Origin: Afipia sp. P52-10
Lineage (GTDB): Bacteria; Pseudomonadota; Alphaproteobacteria; Rhizobiales; Xanthobacteraceae
Length of the DNA: 54,088 nt
Reading direction: 5' to 3'
Assembly (NCBI RefSeq): GCF_000516555.1
Contig: NZ_AZSJ01000003.1
Coordinates: forward strand, 1,863,213 to 1,917,300
Within the stretch, counting starts at the first letter, position 1. Each line of letters starts with the position of its first letter. Position numbers and translations under genes: made by a program. Positions 24,761 through 34,271 of this stretch are shown piece by piece. The notes under the pieces were generated by a model, which worked only from the letters and a program-made list of their open reading frames with translations, was not told the origin of the DNA and searched no databases.

Positions 24761-26600
24761 GCGGGCATCGATCGAATGGGCGGCGGTCGATACCCGATCA
24801 TGGGCAGTGGTGGGGACAGTGATGGGTGCATCCAGCATCGGTGGGCGGCTGTGCATTGGGCGTGAGGACGTCTGTGTGGCACTCGATGGAGATGCGCCCG
24901 CCGATCCGTGCGAGCAGGCACGTTACGTCGGACGCGAGCAGAGAAACCCGCGCGCGCGCAGGCGATGGCTGCTTGCAGGCGTGGCCGTGGCGGCGCTGCT
25001 GATCGCGCAGCCCGCATTGGCCAATCCGATTTTGGTGTCCACCGAGGCGGACCTGCGGGCGGCGATCGAGACCGCACGCACCACGCCGGGCACCGAGATC
25101 GTGCTGACGGCCGGCATCACGCTGTCGGCGGACCTGCCGGCGCTGCAAGGCACCAACACGACGATACGCAGCGAGAGCGGGCAGCAGTTCGCGATCGATG
25201 GCGCCGGCGCCTATCGCGGGCTGTTCGTCTATGCGGGCTCCGCGCGGGTGCAGGACCTGACAATTCAGAACGCGGTGGCGCAGGGCGGCAATGGCGGCAG
25301 CGGCTCTGCTCTTGGCGGCGGCGGTGGCGCCGGGCTGGGTGGGGCGCTGTTCGTCAATGCTGGTGCGACGGTGACGGTCGCCAATGTGAACCTGGACGCC
25401 AACGCCGCGCGCGGCGGCAATGGCGGCGGCTTTGGAGATATTACCGGCGTAGGACAGTCTGGTGGCGGCGGCGGTATGGGTGGCCATGGGGGTGATGGCG
25501 GCGGCGGCCACTTTGGCGGCGGCGGTGGCCTCGGCATGGATGCCAACGGCGGCACGTTAGGAGTATTGCCTGGCGCTGGCATCGTGACTGGCGCGGCATC
25601 CGGCGGTAGCGGTGCAGGCGGTGCTCAACCCGGCGCGGCCAACGGCGGTGGCGGTGGCGGAAGCGCCAATGGCGGCGGCGGCGGCGTTGGCGGTAGCAAT
25701 GCCTCCGGAGGACAAGGAGCTCCAGGTGGCTTTGGTGGCGGTGGTGGAGCGCGCGCTACACTAGGGCATGGCGGCTTTGGCGGCGGCGGTGGCAGTGCCG
25801 GCTATGGCGGCTTCGGCGGCGGCGGTGGTGGCGGCGGCGTTGTTGGTGCTGACGGCGGTTTTGGCGGCGGTCATGGTTTCGGTGGTGGCGGCGGCGGCGC
25901 GGGAATGGGGGAGCGATCTTCGTTGTCGAGGGCGGCAGCCTGATCCTCGAAGGCAATCTGTCACTCGGTGGCGGTAGCGTCGCCGGGGGCGCCGGTGGTG
26001 GGGGAAGCGCGACAGCCGGTTCCGCATTCGGCTCCGGCCTGTTCTTGCAGGGCAACGGCACGCTTCAGCTACAGCCGGGCGCAGGCCACACCCAGACCAT
26101 CGCCGATGTCATTGCCGATCAGACCGGCTCGGGTGGCTCAGGGACCTACGCCACCGGCGGTCCGGTTTGCACGGTGGGCGCCGGCTGTGCCGGCTATTCC
26201 GGCGCGGGAAGCTGGGCACTGGAGAAGAGCGGCGCTGGAACGCTGATCCTGTCCGGCGCCAACACCTATACGGGCGGCACGACGCTCAGCGCTGGCGTTG
26301 TCAGTGTTGGCGCGGACAACAATCTCGGCGATGCCTCCGGCGCGCTCACCTTCAATGGTGGTATTCTGCAAGTGACCGGCACGGGCTTCACCTCCACGGC
26401 GCGGACGATCAACTGGGGTGCGGACGGCGGCAGCTTCGACATCGCCGACGCCGCCAATATCTTTAGTGTGAGCCAGGCGCTCACCGGCGCCGGCAGCTTA
26501 CAGAAGCTCGGCGCCGGCACACTCGCCCTCTCCGGCGCCAACACGTACTCTGGCACGACCCGCATCGATGCCGGCACGCTGCAAGCCGGCGCAGTCAACA

Positions 26601-26692
26601 CCTTCTCCGCCAACAGCGCGCATGTGGTGGCCGCGGGCGCTGTGCTTAACCTGGGCGATCACGCGCAGACGATCGGCTCGCTGGCCGGCGCA
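26601..26692 (+). repeat. Near-identical passenger repeat, copy 1
   Basis: About 92 bases almost identical to 27192-27283, including the exact stretch CCTTCTCCGCCAACAGCGCG. It codes for the FSANSAHVVAAGAVL part of the passenger repeat. Recent duplication or gene conversion within the passenger is likely. Confidence 0.8.
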
Positions 26693-27191
26693 GGCAACGT
26701 TACGCTCGGCACCGGCACACTGACCGCGGGCGGCGACAATTCATCGACCATATTCTCCGGCAACATGTCGGGTTCGAGCCTTTTGGTGGATACTGCTTTC
26801 AACAAGCAGGGCACCGGCACGCTCATCCTTTCAGGAGCGAACACCTATTCCGGCATGACCGAAATCGCAGGCGGCACGTTGCAAGCCGGTGCAACCAATA
26901 CACTCTCCGCCAATAGCCTACACCTCCTTTGGGCCGGTGCGGTGCTTGACCTGAACAACTTCGACCAGACTATTGTCGGCCTGGGCGGTTCGGGGAGTGT
27001 GACGCTTGGGAGCGGCACCCTGACGCTGGCAGGCGATCCCATTCTTGTCGCCACAAGCTTTGGCGGCGCGATATCCGGCACCGGTGGAATCGTCAAGGAC
27101 GGAAGTTTCACGCAAAGGTTCGGCGGCGCCAACACTTACTCTGGCACGACCAGCATCAATGCCGGCAGGCTATGGGGCCTCGTGGCCAACG

Positions 27192-27283
27192 CCTTCTCCG
27201 CCAACAGCGCGCATGTGGTGGCCGCGGGCGCTGTGCTCGATCTGGGCGGTCACGCGCAGACGATCGGCTCGCTGGCGGGGACG
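27192..27283 (+). repeat. Near-identical passenger repeat, copy 2
   Basis: Second copy of the 92-base passenger segment at 26601-26692, 591 bases downstream and in the same reading frame. Recombination between the copies would remove 197 codons without a frameshift. Confidence 0.8.
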
Positions 27284-29746
27284 GGCAATGTCAATCTCGG
27301 CGCCGGCACGCTGATCGCAGGCGGCGATGACAGCTCGACGAACTTCTCGGGCGTGATCAATGGCAGCGGCGGTTTAATCAAGCAGGGCGCGGGAACCTTC
27401 ACGCTGTCCGGCGCTAGCACCTATAGCGGCGGCACCACTATCAACGCTGGCGTGCTGGCGCTGGCTGGCAGCGGCACCCTCGGCAATGTGGTGAACGCCA
27501 CCACGGTCAACGGCGCCACCGCGATCCTCGATCTCGGTGGCACCGCGCAGACCCAGGCCGAGGTGGCGTTGCAGAACGGCGGCACGCTCCGCAACGGATC
27601 GTTGACCGGAGCCGTGACGTCGAGCGGCGGTGCGATCGATACGCTCGGCGGCGCTGCGAGCGTGAACGTGACCGATGGCGTGACGGTGATGACCGGCGTC
27701 AACACTTACTCCGGTGGCAATTTGTTGGGCGGCGGCACGCTGAGCGCCGGTGCGGACACTAATCTCGGCGCGGCGGCGAGCGGTCTGAACTTCAACGGCG
27801 GCATTCTGCAGGTCACCGGCACGGGCTTTACATCCACCGCGCGGGCGATCACCTGGGGCGCGGACGGCGGCGGTTTCGATATCACCGACGCAGCCAACAG
27901 GTTCACGCTGAACCAGACCTTCAGTGGCGGCGGCAGATTGGAGAAGCTGGGCGCGGGCGCGCTGGTGTTGAACGGAACGCATACCTACGCAGGCGATACG
28001 GTGGTGACTGCCGGCGTGCTGGAGGTCGCGGCCGGCGGCAGCATCGCCTCCGATGTCACGGTGAATGGGGGCCGCTTCGTCAGCAACGGATCATCGCTGG
28101 GAACGACCACGGTGAACGCCGGTGGCACGCTCGGCGGCGATGGCATCGTCGGCACCACGGCGATCGATGGTGGCACGCTGTCGCCGGGCAACTCGGTCGG
28201 CATGCTCACCGTGCAGGGCAATCTCAGCTTCACTGCTGCCTCGACCTATCGGGTCGAGGTCGATCCGGCGAATGCGGATCGCACCAATGTCACCGGCACG
28301 GCGACGCTCGGCGGCGCGACCGTGGCAGCGATCTACGCGCCGGGCAGTTATGTGACGCGGCAGTACGCGATTCTCAATGCGGCGGGCGGCGTGAACGGCA
28401 CGTTCGCATCGCTGGTCAACACCAACCTGCCCACGAACTTCACACCGTCGCTCTCTTACGACGCCAACAATGCTTATCTCAACCTGACGCTGAACTTCGT
28501 GCCGCCGGATCCGGAGCTGCCGGTGGGACCGAACTTCGGCGGCGGGTTGAACGTGAACCAGAGCAATGTCGCCGCCGCGTTGGTCCATTCGTTCAACACC
28601 GCGGGCGGGATTCCGCTGGCGTTCGGCGCGCTGACGCCGCAGGGACTGACGCAGGTCCCGGGCGAAGTCGCCGCCGGCACGCAGCAGGCGACGTTTAATG
28701 TGATGTCGCAGTTCCTGGGTGCGATGCTCGATCCGTTCGCGGCAGGACGTGATGGCGAGAGCAGGCAGGGCGTCGCGATGCCCTACGCAGATGAAGCGCT
28801 GGCGTATGCGTCGGCTCGCAAGGGCGGCGCAAAGGAGCGCGAGGCGTATGTGGCGATGTTGTACAAGGCGCCGCGGCGCATCGCCGATGCGTCCAACCGC
28901 TGGAGCGTGTGGGCATCCGGCTTTGGCGGCACGCAGGCGACTGGTGGCAACGCGATTGTCGGCTCGGCCGACACCACCACGCGCATCTACGGCATGGCGG
29001 CGGGCGCGGACTATCGGTTCTCGCCGGACACGCTGGTCGGCTTCGCGGTCGGTGGCGCGGGCACCAGCTACAATCTCGCGAACGGCCTCGGCAAAGGCAC
29101 GTCGGAGGTGTTCCAGGCGGGCGTCTACGGTCGCCATCAGTTCGGCGCGGCTTATGTTGCTGGCGCGCTGGCCTATGGTTGGCAGGACGTCACCACCGAT
29201 CGCACCGTATTCGGCGTCGACCGCTTGCGTGCGCGCTTCGATGCGAATGCGTTGTCGGGTCGGCTTGAAAGCGGTTATCGCTTTGCGTGGCAGAGCATGA
29301 ATGGGCAGAGCATGGGTGTAACGACGTATGCGGCGGGTCAGTTCACGACGCTGTTCTTGCCGGGCTATGCGGAGGAGGTGGTGGCAGGCGGAAATTTGTT
29401 CGCGTTGAACTACGCGTCGAAGGATGTCACATCCTCACGCAGTGAGTTGGGCCTGCGTGCGGACACGTCGTTCGCGTTCAACGATGCACTGATCATCCTG
29501 CGCGGTCGCGCCGCTTGGGCGCACAATTTCGATACGAGCCGCAGCACCAGTGCAAACGTCTAGGCGCTGCCGGTCTCCGGCTTCACCGTCAACGGCGCGC
29601 TGCCTGCGCGCGACGCGGCGCTGGTGTCCGCCGGCGCGGAGATCGCCTGGCGCAACGGCTTCGCGCTCGCGGGTACGTTCGAGGGCGAGTTCTCGCGCAA
29701 TGTCGAGAGTTACGCGGGCAAGGGCACTGTGCGTTACCGGTGGTGA

Positions 29747-30071
29747 AGTCATGGACCGGCGCGAGGACGGCTGCACCAATCCACATTCCGGATGTGCAGA
29801 GGTTGCGAGCGGATATCCGTTCGACGGCCAAATGAGCCGCTCAGGAATCCGCCGCAATCAGGCGAGTGGACGCCGATCGTGCATACCCAAATAGGTTGAC
29901 AACTGAACACTGAGACGTACACATTTTGGTGCAAGCGGGCCTAAATTCTTAGATAAATCAAAGGCAAGGTACGGGACAGGAGTTCGTTACCGCTCTCTCC
30001 GCCAGCCGTTGATGGCCTGTCCTACTGGGCAGGATAGCGAACCGCCGAGCGAACAGGAGAGCGGCACGCCG
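29747..30071. other. Intergenic region containing the island's right end
   Basis: This 325-base gap follows the autotransporter and precedes arr. The segment 29880-29985 is AT-rich compared with the flanks and has no coding features. The 17-bp attR copy is at 29990-30006. I see no terminator with a T tract. Confidence 0.5.
29990..30006 (+). repeat. Right attachment site (attR)
   Basis: Exact copy of the 17 bases CCGCTCTCTCCGCCAGC from the tRNA-Ser 3' end. A GTTCG a few bases before it also echoes the tRNA T loop. The bases just outside the 17 differ on both sides. It marks the right end of the island, 66 bases before the arr gene. Confidence 0.75.
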
Positions 30072-30485
30072 ATGTCAGCGATCGCCAGCGTATTCTCACG
30101 ATCGTTCTTCCACGGCACCAAGGCCGATCTGAAGCCCGGAGACCTGATCGCCGTCGGCCACCAATCCAACTTTACCGAGGCCAAACCGCTATCCTGGGTC
30201 TATTTTGCCGGCACGCTGGATGCTGCGATCTGGGGCGCCGAGCTGGCCGCCGGCAGTGGGCAAGAACGGATTTATGTCGTGGAGCCGACTGGGCCGATCA
30301 TGGACGATCCCAACCTGACGGATAAGAAATTCCCCGGTAACCCGACGCTGTCCTATCGCTCCCGCGATCCGCTACGGGTCATTGCCGAAGGGACACGGTG
30401 GCAAGGGCACTCGCCCGAACAGGTACAGCAGATGAAGGACGGCCTCGCCCGCTTGAAGGCGGAGGGTGCCGATATCATCGACTAG
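30072..30485 (+). CDS. arr: Rifampin ADP-ribosyltransferase
   Basis: Arr transfers ADP-ribose from NAD+ to the C23 hydroxyl of rifamycins and inactivates them. The 137 residues contain SFFHGTKADLKPGD, WVYFAGTLDAAIWGAELA and YVVEPTGPIMDDPN. The catalytic His14, Tyr44 and Asp79 keep the same spacing as His19, Tyr49 and Asp84 of the mycobacterial enzyme, so it should be active. The ATG at 30072 is preceded by AGGAG about ten bases upstream. It lies just outside the apparent attR. Confidence 0.92.
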   Translation: MSAIASVFSRSFFHGTKADLKPGDLIAVGHQSNFTEAKPLSWVYFAGTLDAAIWGAELAAGSGQERIYVVEPTGPIMDDPNLTDKKFPGNPTLSYRSRDPLRVIAEGTRWQGHSPEQVQQMKDGLARLKAEGADIID

Positions 30486-30665
30486 CATGATTGGAGAACG
30501 GCGGCCGCCGCTCGCCAATGCATGAAAGCTGTTGTTCTGCTCCTCGCCGCAATGGCTCGCAACCCGGTTTAGGAGGGGCATAGGGCTATGGCGGAGATAT
30601 CGTTGTCCGCTTCATTGCCTCTCGGCGAGCTGCGGATTGCACCTCGTCCGGTTCTGACGCACAGG

Positions 30666-32189
30666 TCATGTGCGAGGGCCGTCCGGTTCTTTGCGACCGA
30701 AGACGAAGAGGCTGAACGCCGCGAGCAGCCAGACGCCGATGCCGCCATAGAGCATGACCCAGCCGAAGCCGTCGGTGAGCGCCTGGTGGACAGTGGCAGC
30801 AGACGCGCCCTGATCCGGCGAAACGCTGGCGCCAGCGGCGATCCGCTCGGCCAGGGATCGCAGCGTGGCCGCATCCGGCAGATCTGGCAGCGCCGCGCTC
30901 AGCGAAGATCGAACACCCTCGACCAGAACGAAGCCCATCAGCGCGATGTTGATGGCGAGCGAAATCATTCTCGCACTCATGTCGATGCCCGACGCCATGC
31001 CCGCGCGTTCGGTGGGCACCGATCCCGTGGTCGTATTGGTGACCGGCGTGTTGGTGAAGCCGAGGCCGATTCCGGCCAGCAGGCAGCCAGGCAGCATCGT
31101 CAACCAGCTCGCATGCGCGGCCGCGCTGCCAAGCTTCATCAGCACAAAGCCGAGCCCGATGATGAATAAGCCGGCCGGGATAACCAGCCCCGGGCGGTAG
31201 CGCAGCGACAGGCGCTCTGCGAGCGGCGGCACCACGAGCGCCGGCAATGTGTAGGCGAGCAGCGCCAGGCCGGCGGCTTGGCTGTCATAGCCGAGGCCGG
31301 CCTGAAACCAGATCGGCAGGTAGATCATGAACGGCCAGAAGCTGATGTTCATCGCGGCCGAACCGATGATCGCCCCGGAAAAAGCGCGGATACGAAACAC
31401 GGAAAAGTCGAACATCGGCCTCCGGCTGCGCGTTTCGACGATCAGAAAGGCGACGAAGCTTGCGCCGGCGATGCCGAGGATCGCGAGCGCAGCGGCGCTC
31501 GCAAAGCCGAGCTCCGGTCCCTGCGTGATGAAGAAGGCGAGGCAGAACACCGACAGCGACAGCGTGAGGATGCCGGCGACGTCCAGATGCGTGGCATCGG
31601 GATCGCGGGATTCCTGCACACCATGGAGCGCGAGGAACAAGGTCCAGACCCCGAGCACGACGTGGACGAGGAAAACCCATTCCCAGCTCGATACGGCGAC
31701 GATCATGCCGCCGATGATCGGCCCGAAGCCAAGTCCGATGCCGAAGATGATGCCCCACCAGCCGAATGCGATGCTGCGTTCACGACCTTCTCTGAACTGA
31801 TGCGAGAGAATCGCAACCTGGCAGATCAGCATCGCGCCGCCGCTCATGCCTTGAAGGAAGCGGGCGACGATCAGAACGGATGCGCTCTGTGTCAGCCCGC
31901 AGACGAGCGAGGCAAGGCTGAACGCGCCGATCCCGATCAGGAACACGCGCTTGCGGCCATAGCGATCGGCCAGCGTTCCGGTGGCCATGAGCACGGTGGT
32001 CACAGCGATCGTGTAGGCGTTCATGATCCACTGCAGCTGCTTGAAGTCCGCATGCAGCACCTGCTCCAGCGTCGGCAGGATCGCCGGCACGCTGGAAATC
32101 TCCAGGCCGAACATCAGCGAGGAGAGGCAGACCGCGGCGAGCGCGACGCTGCTCCGGCTCGTGGGCGACAGGGAAACGGCAACGGTCAT
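30666..32189 (-). CDS. DHA2-family MFS drug exporter
   Basis: The 507-residue protein has about 14 membrane segments as in DHA2 (EmrB/QacA-type) proton-drug antiporters. Loop motif A reads GTLADRYGRKRVFLIG, and RFLQGMSGGAM and WGIIFGIGLGFGPIIGG (motif C) follow. It should expel hydrophobic or cationic drugs through the inner membrane. The start at 32189 (MTVAVSLSP) has AAGG upstream; a start ten codons earlier lacks one. It is divergent from a LysR gene 161 bases away, which is likely its regulator. Confidence 0.85.
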   Translation of the reverse strand: MTVAVSLSPTSRSSVALAAVCLSSLMFGLEISSVPAILPTLEQVLHADFKQLQWIMNAYTIAVTTVLMATGTLADRYGRKRVFLIGIGAFSLASLVCGLTQSASVLIVARFLQGMSGGAMLICQVAILSHQFREGRERSIAFGWWGIIFGIGLGFGPIIGGMIVAVSSWEWVFLVHVVLGVWTLFLALHGVQESRDPDATHLDVAGILTLSLSVFCLAFFITQGPELGFASAAALAILGIAGASFVAFLIVETRSRRPMFDFSVFRIRAFSGAIIGSAAMNISFWPFMIYLPIWFQAGLGYDSQAAGLALLAYTLPALVVPPLAERLSLRYRPGLVIPAGLFIIGLGFVLMKLGSAAAHASWLTMLPGCLLAGIGLGFTNTPVTNTTTGSVPTERAGMASGIDMSARMISLAINIALMGFVLVEGVRSSLSAALPDLPDAATLRSLAERIAAGASVSPDQGASAATVHQALTDGFGWVMLYGGIGVWLLAAFSLFVFGRKEPDGPRT

Positions 32190-32301
32190 GCTTCGGCCTT
32201 TCGACGTTGGAAACGGCAACGGCGAAATCCGACGGGATGCGGAGGGCGCGCGGTCCGCCTGTTGCGTTGCGGCGGGACCATAACCGGGCCTTGACTACAT
32301 C

Positions 32302-32345
32302 AAAACTGGATCAATATGTATTTCAGAGACAACAAAATCGGATCA
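32302..32345. promoter_or_regulatory. Possible LysR-type binding region
   Basis: AAAACTGGATCA (32302-32313) and AAAATCGGATCA (32334-32345) form a direct repeat 32 bases apart, about three helix turns, between the divergent exporter and LysR genes. The region is AT-rich and should hold both promoters. Assignment to the LysR protein is a guess. Confidence 0.35.
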
Positions 32346-32350
32346 TTACC

Positions 32351-33205
32351 ATGGTCACGCTGGACGTCGAGTCGGTTCAAGCGTTCGTCGCCATCGCCGA
32401 TTTCCAGAGCTTCACCCGCGCGGCGGAAGCGCTCGGGACGACCCAAGGGGCAATCAGCGTGAAGCTGAAGCGGCTGGAGGACCGGATCGGTCAGCGACTG
32501 ATCGAGCGGACTCCGCGCTCGGTCCGGCTGTCGGCACAGGGCGCAGTGTTCCTCGACAGCGCGCGCAATTTCCTGGCCGCTCATGAACGCGCCGTCGTTG
32601 GACTGTCCGATTGCCGCCGCCGTTTTGCGCTTGGCATCGCCGCGCATGTCGCAGGGCCGGAATTGACGACGCTGCTCGCGCGGCTGAACGCCCATGATCC
32701 CGGTTTGACGATCGAGGTGCGGCTAGACAATTCCCGCAGTGTCCTCGATGCCTTCGATCGCGGCGAACTCGATGCGGCGATCATCCGTCGCGAGGACGAT
32801 CGCCGCGATGGTGAGGTGCTGGGGCCGGAGCATTTCGGTTGGTTCGCGGCGCCTCAGTTCGAGCATCGTCAGGGCGAGCCGGTACGGCTCGCAGCGCTCG
32901 CTCCCTCCTGCGGCGTGCGTGATATCGCCACCCGCGCGCTCGACGCCATCGGCATTCCCTGGACCGAGGTGTTCCTCGGCGGCGGATCGTCGGTGGTCGC
33001 AGCCGCAGTCTCGGCCGGCCTCGCGATCGGAGCGTTCTCCTGCCGGCTTGCGCCTCCCGGCACCGTGGAGGTCAGCGAACGTTTCGGTCTGCCGCAGTTG
33101 CCATCGTCGGAAATCGTGCTGCACTCGACACTCACCGACCGCAAATCGCGTGAAGCGCTGCGCACGCTGGCGGCAGCCTTCCGCGAACATCGGGCGGCCA
33201 TCTGA
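32351..33205 (+). CDS. LysR-family transcriptional regulator
   Basis: The 284-residue protein has the LysR HTH (about 5-65: FTRAAEALGTTQGAISVKLKRLEDRIG, then LIERTPRSVRLSAQG) and a periplasmic-binding-like effector domain. The first start with the HTH at normal distance is the ATG at 32351. It is divergent from the DHA2 exporter gene, the usual layout for local control. The next gene downstream has its own long leader, so it is probably monocistronic. Confidence 0.85.
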   Translation: MVTLDVESVQAFVAIADFQSFTRAAEALGTTQGAISVKLKRLEDRIGQRLIERTPRSVRLSAQGAVFLDSARNFLAAHERAVVGLSDCRRRFALGIAAHVAGPELTTLLARLNAHDPGLTIEVRLDNSRSVLDAFDRGELDAAIIRREDDRRDGEVLGPEHFGWFAAPQFEHRQGEPVRLAALAPSCGVRDIATRALDAIGIPWTEVFLGGGSSVVAAAVSAGLAIGAFSCRLAPPGTVEVSERFGLPQLPSSEIVLHSTLTDRKSREALRTLAAAFREHRAAI

Positions 33206-33364
33206 GGGCATGTGTCCGCCACGCGCGGACGGCGCAAAGGCGCCAGGCCGGGCTGCGCGACACGATCTCGTTGATCCGCAGCGATATTCCGAGCCTGTGG
33301 CGGATTGCCCATGCACTTCAGAATCCATTAAAAGAAGCGCCGGAACACCAAGGGATTTGCTCAT

Positions 33365-33955
33365 TTGGGCGCCGAACAAACGATCCATAATCCGCAACTG
33401 GCGGTTCTGGCTGAAGAGCTCCGCCACTTCCGCAAGGAGAACAACTTCTCGCTGGAAATGCTCGCCGAGGCGTCCGGGGTCAGCCGGTCGATGATCTCCA
33501 AGATCGAGCGCTGCGAGACGGTTCCGTCGACCGTCATCCTCTCCAAGCTCGCGGAAGCGCTGGGGGTGACGTTCTCGCAGCTGATGGCGCCGGCGGTCGA
33601 GCGCGAGATCGTGCATATTCCAGCCGCGCGGCAGCCGATCCTGCGGGACGCGGACTCCGGCTTTCTGCGACGCTGCATCTCGCCAGTGCTGCCGGGGCGC
33701 GGCATCGACTGGGTGCTCAATACGCTGCCGCCTGGCGCTGAAACAGGCAACTTCGTCGCGCATCGCCGCGGTGTCGAGGAATACATCTATGTCCTGCGTG
33801 GTCGTGTGCGCGTGACGATCGGCACCGATCAGGTCGTGCTGAGCGAGGGGGATTCGCTCTATTTCCAGGCAGATGCCGACCACGCGTTCTTGAACCTCGG
33901 CAAGACCCCGTGTGAATATTTTCTTGTGATCGACACGTCCAAGGTCCGTCGCTAA
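33365..33955 (+). CDS. XRE-family regulator with C-terminal cupin domain
   Basis: The 196-residue protein has an N-terminal helix-turn-helix (about 20-72: LRHFRKENNFSLEMLAEASG, SRSMISKIERCETVPS) and a cupin barrel (about 110-190: EEYIYVLRGRVRVTIG, LSEGDSLYFQADADHAF). Members often control amino acid, amine or antioxidant genes. The start is TTG at 33365 with AAGGGA upstream. It precedes, in the same direction, an operon for an MHS transporter, DJ-1 protein, RidA, MOSC protein and reductase, and palindromes in between look like its operators. Confidence 0.8.
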   Translation: MGAEQTIHNPQLAVLAEELRHFRKENNFSLEMLAEASGVSRSMISKIERCETVPSTVILSKLAEALGVTFSQLMAPAVEREIVHIPAARQPILRDADSGFLRRCISPVLPGRGIDWVLNTLPPGAETGNFVAHRRGVEEYIYVLRGRVRVTIGTDQVVLSEGDSLYFQADADHAFLNLGKTPCEYFLVIDTSKVRR

Positions 33956-33975
33956 GTCCATCATTAGTGGACACA

Positions 33976-33991
33976 TTTCCTGAATAGGAAA
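33976..33991. promoter_or_regulatory. Predicted operator of the XRE-cupin regulator, site 1
   Basis: TTTCCTGAATAGGAAA, a perfect palindrome in its arms (TTTCC-N6-GGAAA), 20 bases after the regulator stop codon and in the 316-base gap before the operon. Similar spacing is seen in site 2. Confidence 0.55.
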
Positions 33992-34222
33992 CGATCGCCA
34001 TCGTTCGACGGGGCGAGGCCGGGCGCCCGCGCGTCATCGGGTTGCCCGCAGATGCGAGGGCTGCAGGCGCGCCACGCGCGCGGCCGGTGCAGGCCAATGC
34101 CGGCTTCTTGAGCGTCCATCGCTGCAAATCTGACCATCACGCCGTGCGCTCCCACGAGCCCTGTTGATTCCGGGCCGGAAAATTCCGGCACGCGCCTTGC
34201 ATTCCACAATCTTGGAAAGATG

Positions 34223-34238
34223 TTTCCTTCAGGGGAAT
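34223..34238. promoter_or_regulatory. Predicted operator of the XRE-cupin regulator, site 2
   Basis: TTTCCTTCAGGGGAAT (TTTCC-N6-GGAAT), 33 bases before the MHS transporter start. A second overlapping palindrome GGAAA-GATG-TTTCC (34214-34227) shares its left arm. The rest of the 33956-34271 gap holds no visible gene. Confidence 0.5.
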
Positions 34239-34271
34239 GGGTCCCCTGGCTTCTTACCCCAGGAGTGGGAG

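Larger units (their letters stand above)
24822..29746 (+). pseudogene. Large type V autotransporter adhesin, frameshifted and with an internal amber codon
   Basis: Order of parts: an extended signal peptide (hydrophobic core LLAGVAVAALLIAQPALA), a short beta-helix-like part, a very Gly-rich stretch (about 25260-25910), about seven autotransporter-associated beta-strand repeats with the (L/T)xGxNTYSGxT motif (26.2-28.1 kb), a linker and a C-terminal autotransporter barrel (about 28.9-29.74 kb) ending in RYRW with the usual aromatic last residue. A run of five G at 25907-25911 is one short of the frame, which stops at 25943; one more G joins both halves. A TAG at 29561-29563 replaces what relatives have as Gln before ALP. 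Without both changes the protein would have about 1,640 residues. Confidence 0.8.
12674..30006. mobile_element. tRNA-Ser-integrated genomic island of about 17.3 kb
   Basis: The island runs from the tRNA-Ser 3' end to an exact 17-bp direct repeat at 29990. Inside are a decayed tyrosine recombinase beside the tRNA, unrecognised gene scraps with lower GC than the flanks, the aldoxime/nitrile gene set with its own regulator, an AraC-type gene and a broken autotransporter. No conjugation or replication gene is visible, and the recombinase lacks its catalytic part, so the element seems fixed. The autotransporter is as GC-rich as the flanks, so the island may be composite. Confidence 0.65.

Noticed and set aside
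25260-28100. Short repeats inside the autotransporter as a possible CRISPR array or VNTR locus
   Set aside because: The repeats are protein-coding (Gly-rich stretch and beta-strand repeats), differ in length and lack regular spacers.
29561-29563. In-frame TAG in the autotransporter as a recoded (pyrrolysine or suppressor) codon
   Set aside because: No sign of a recoding system or a suppressor tRNA here, and the gene has another frameshift, so decay is the simpler reading.
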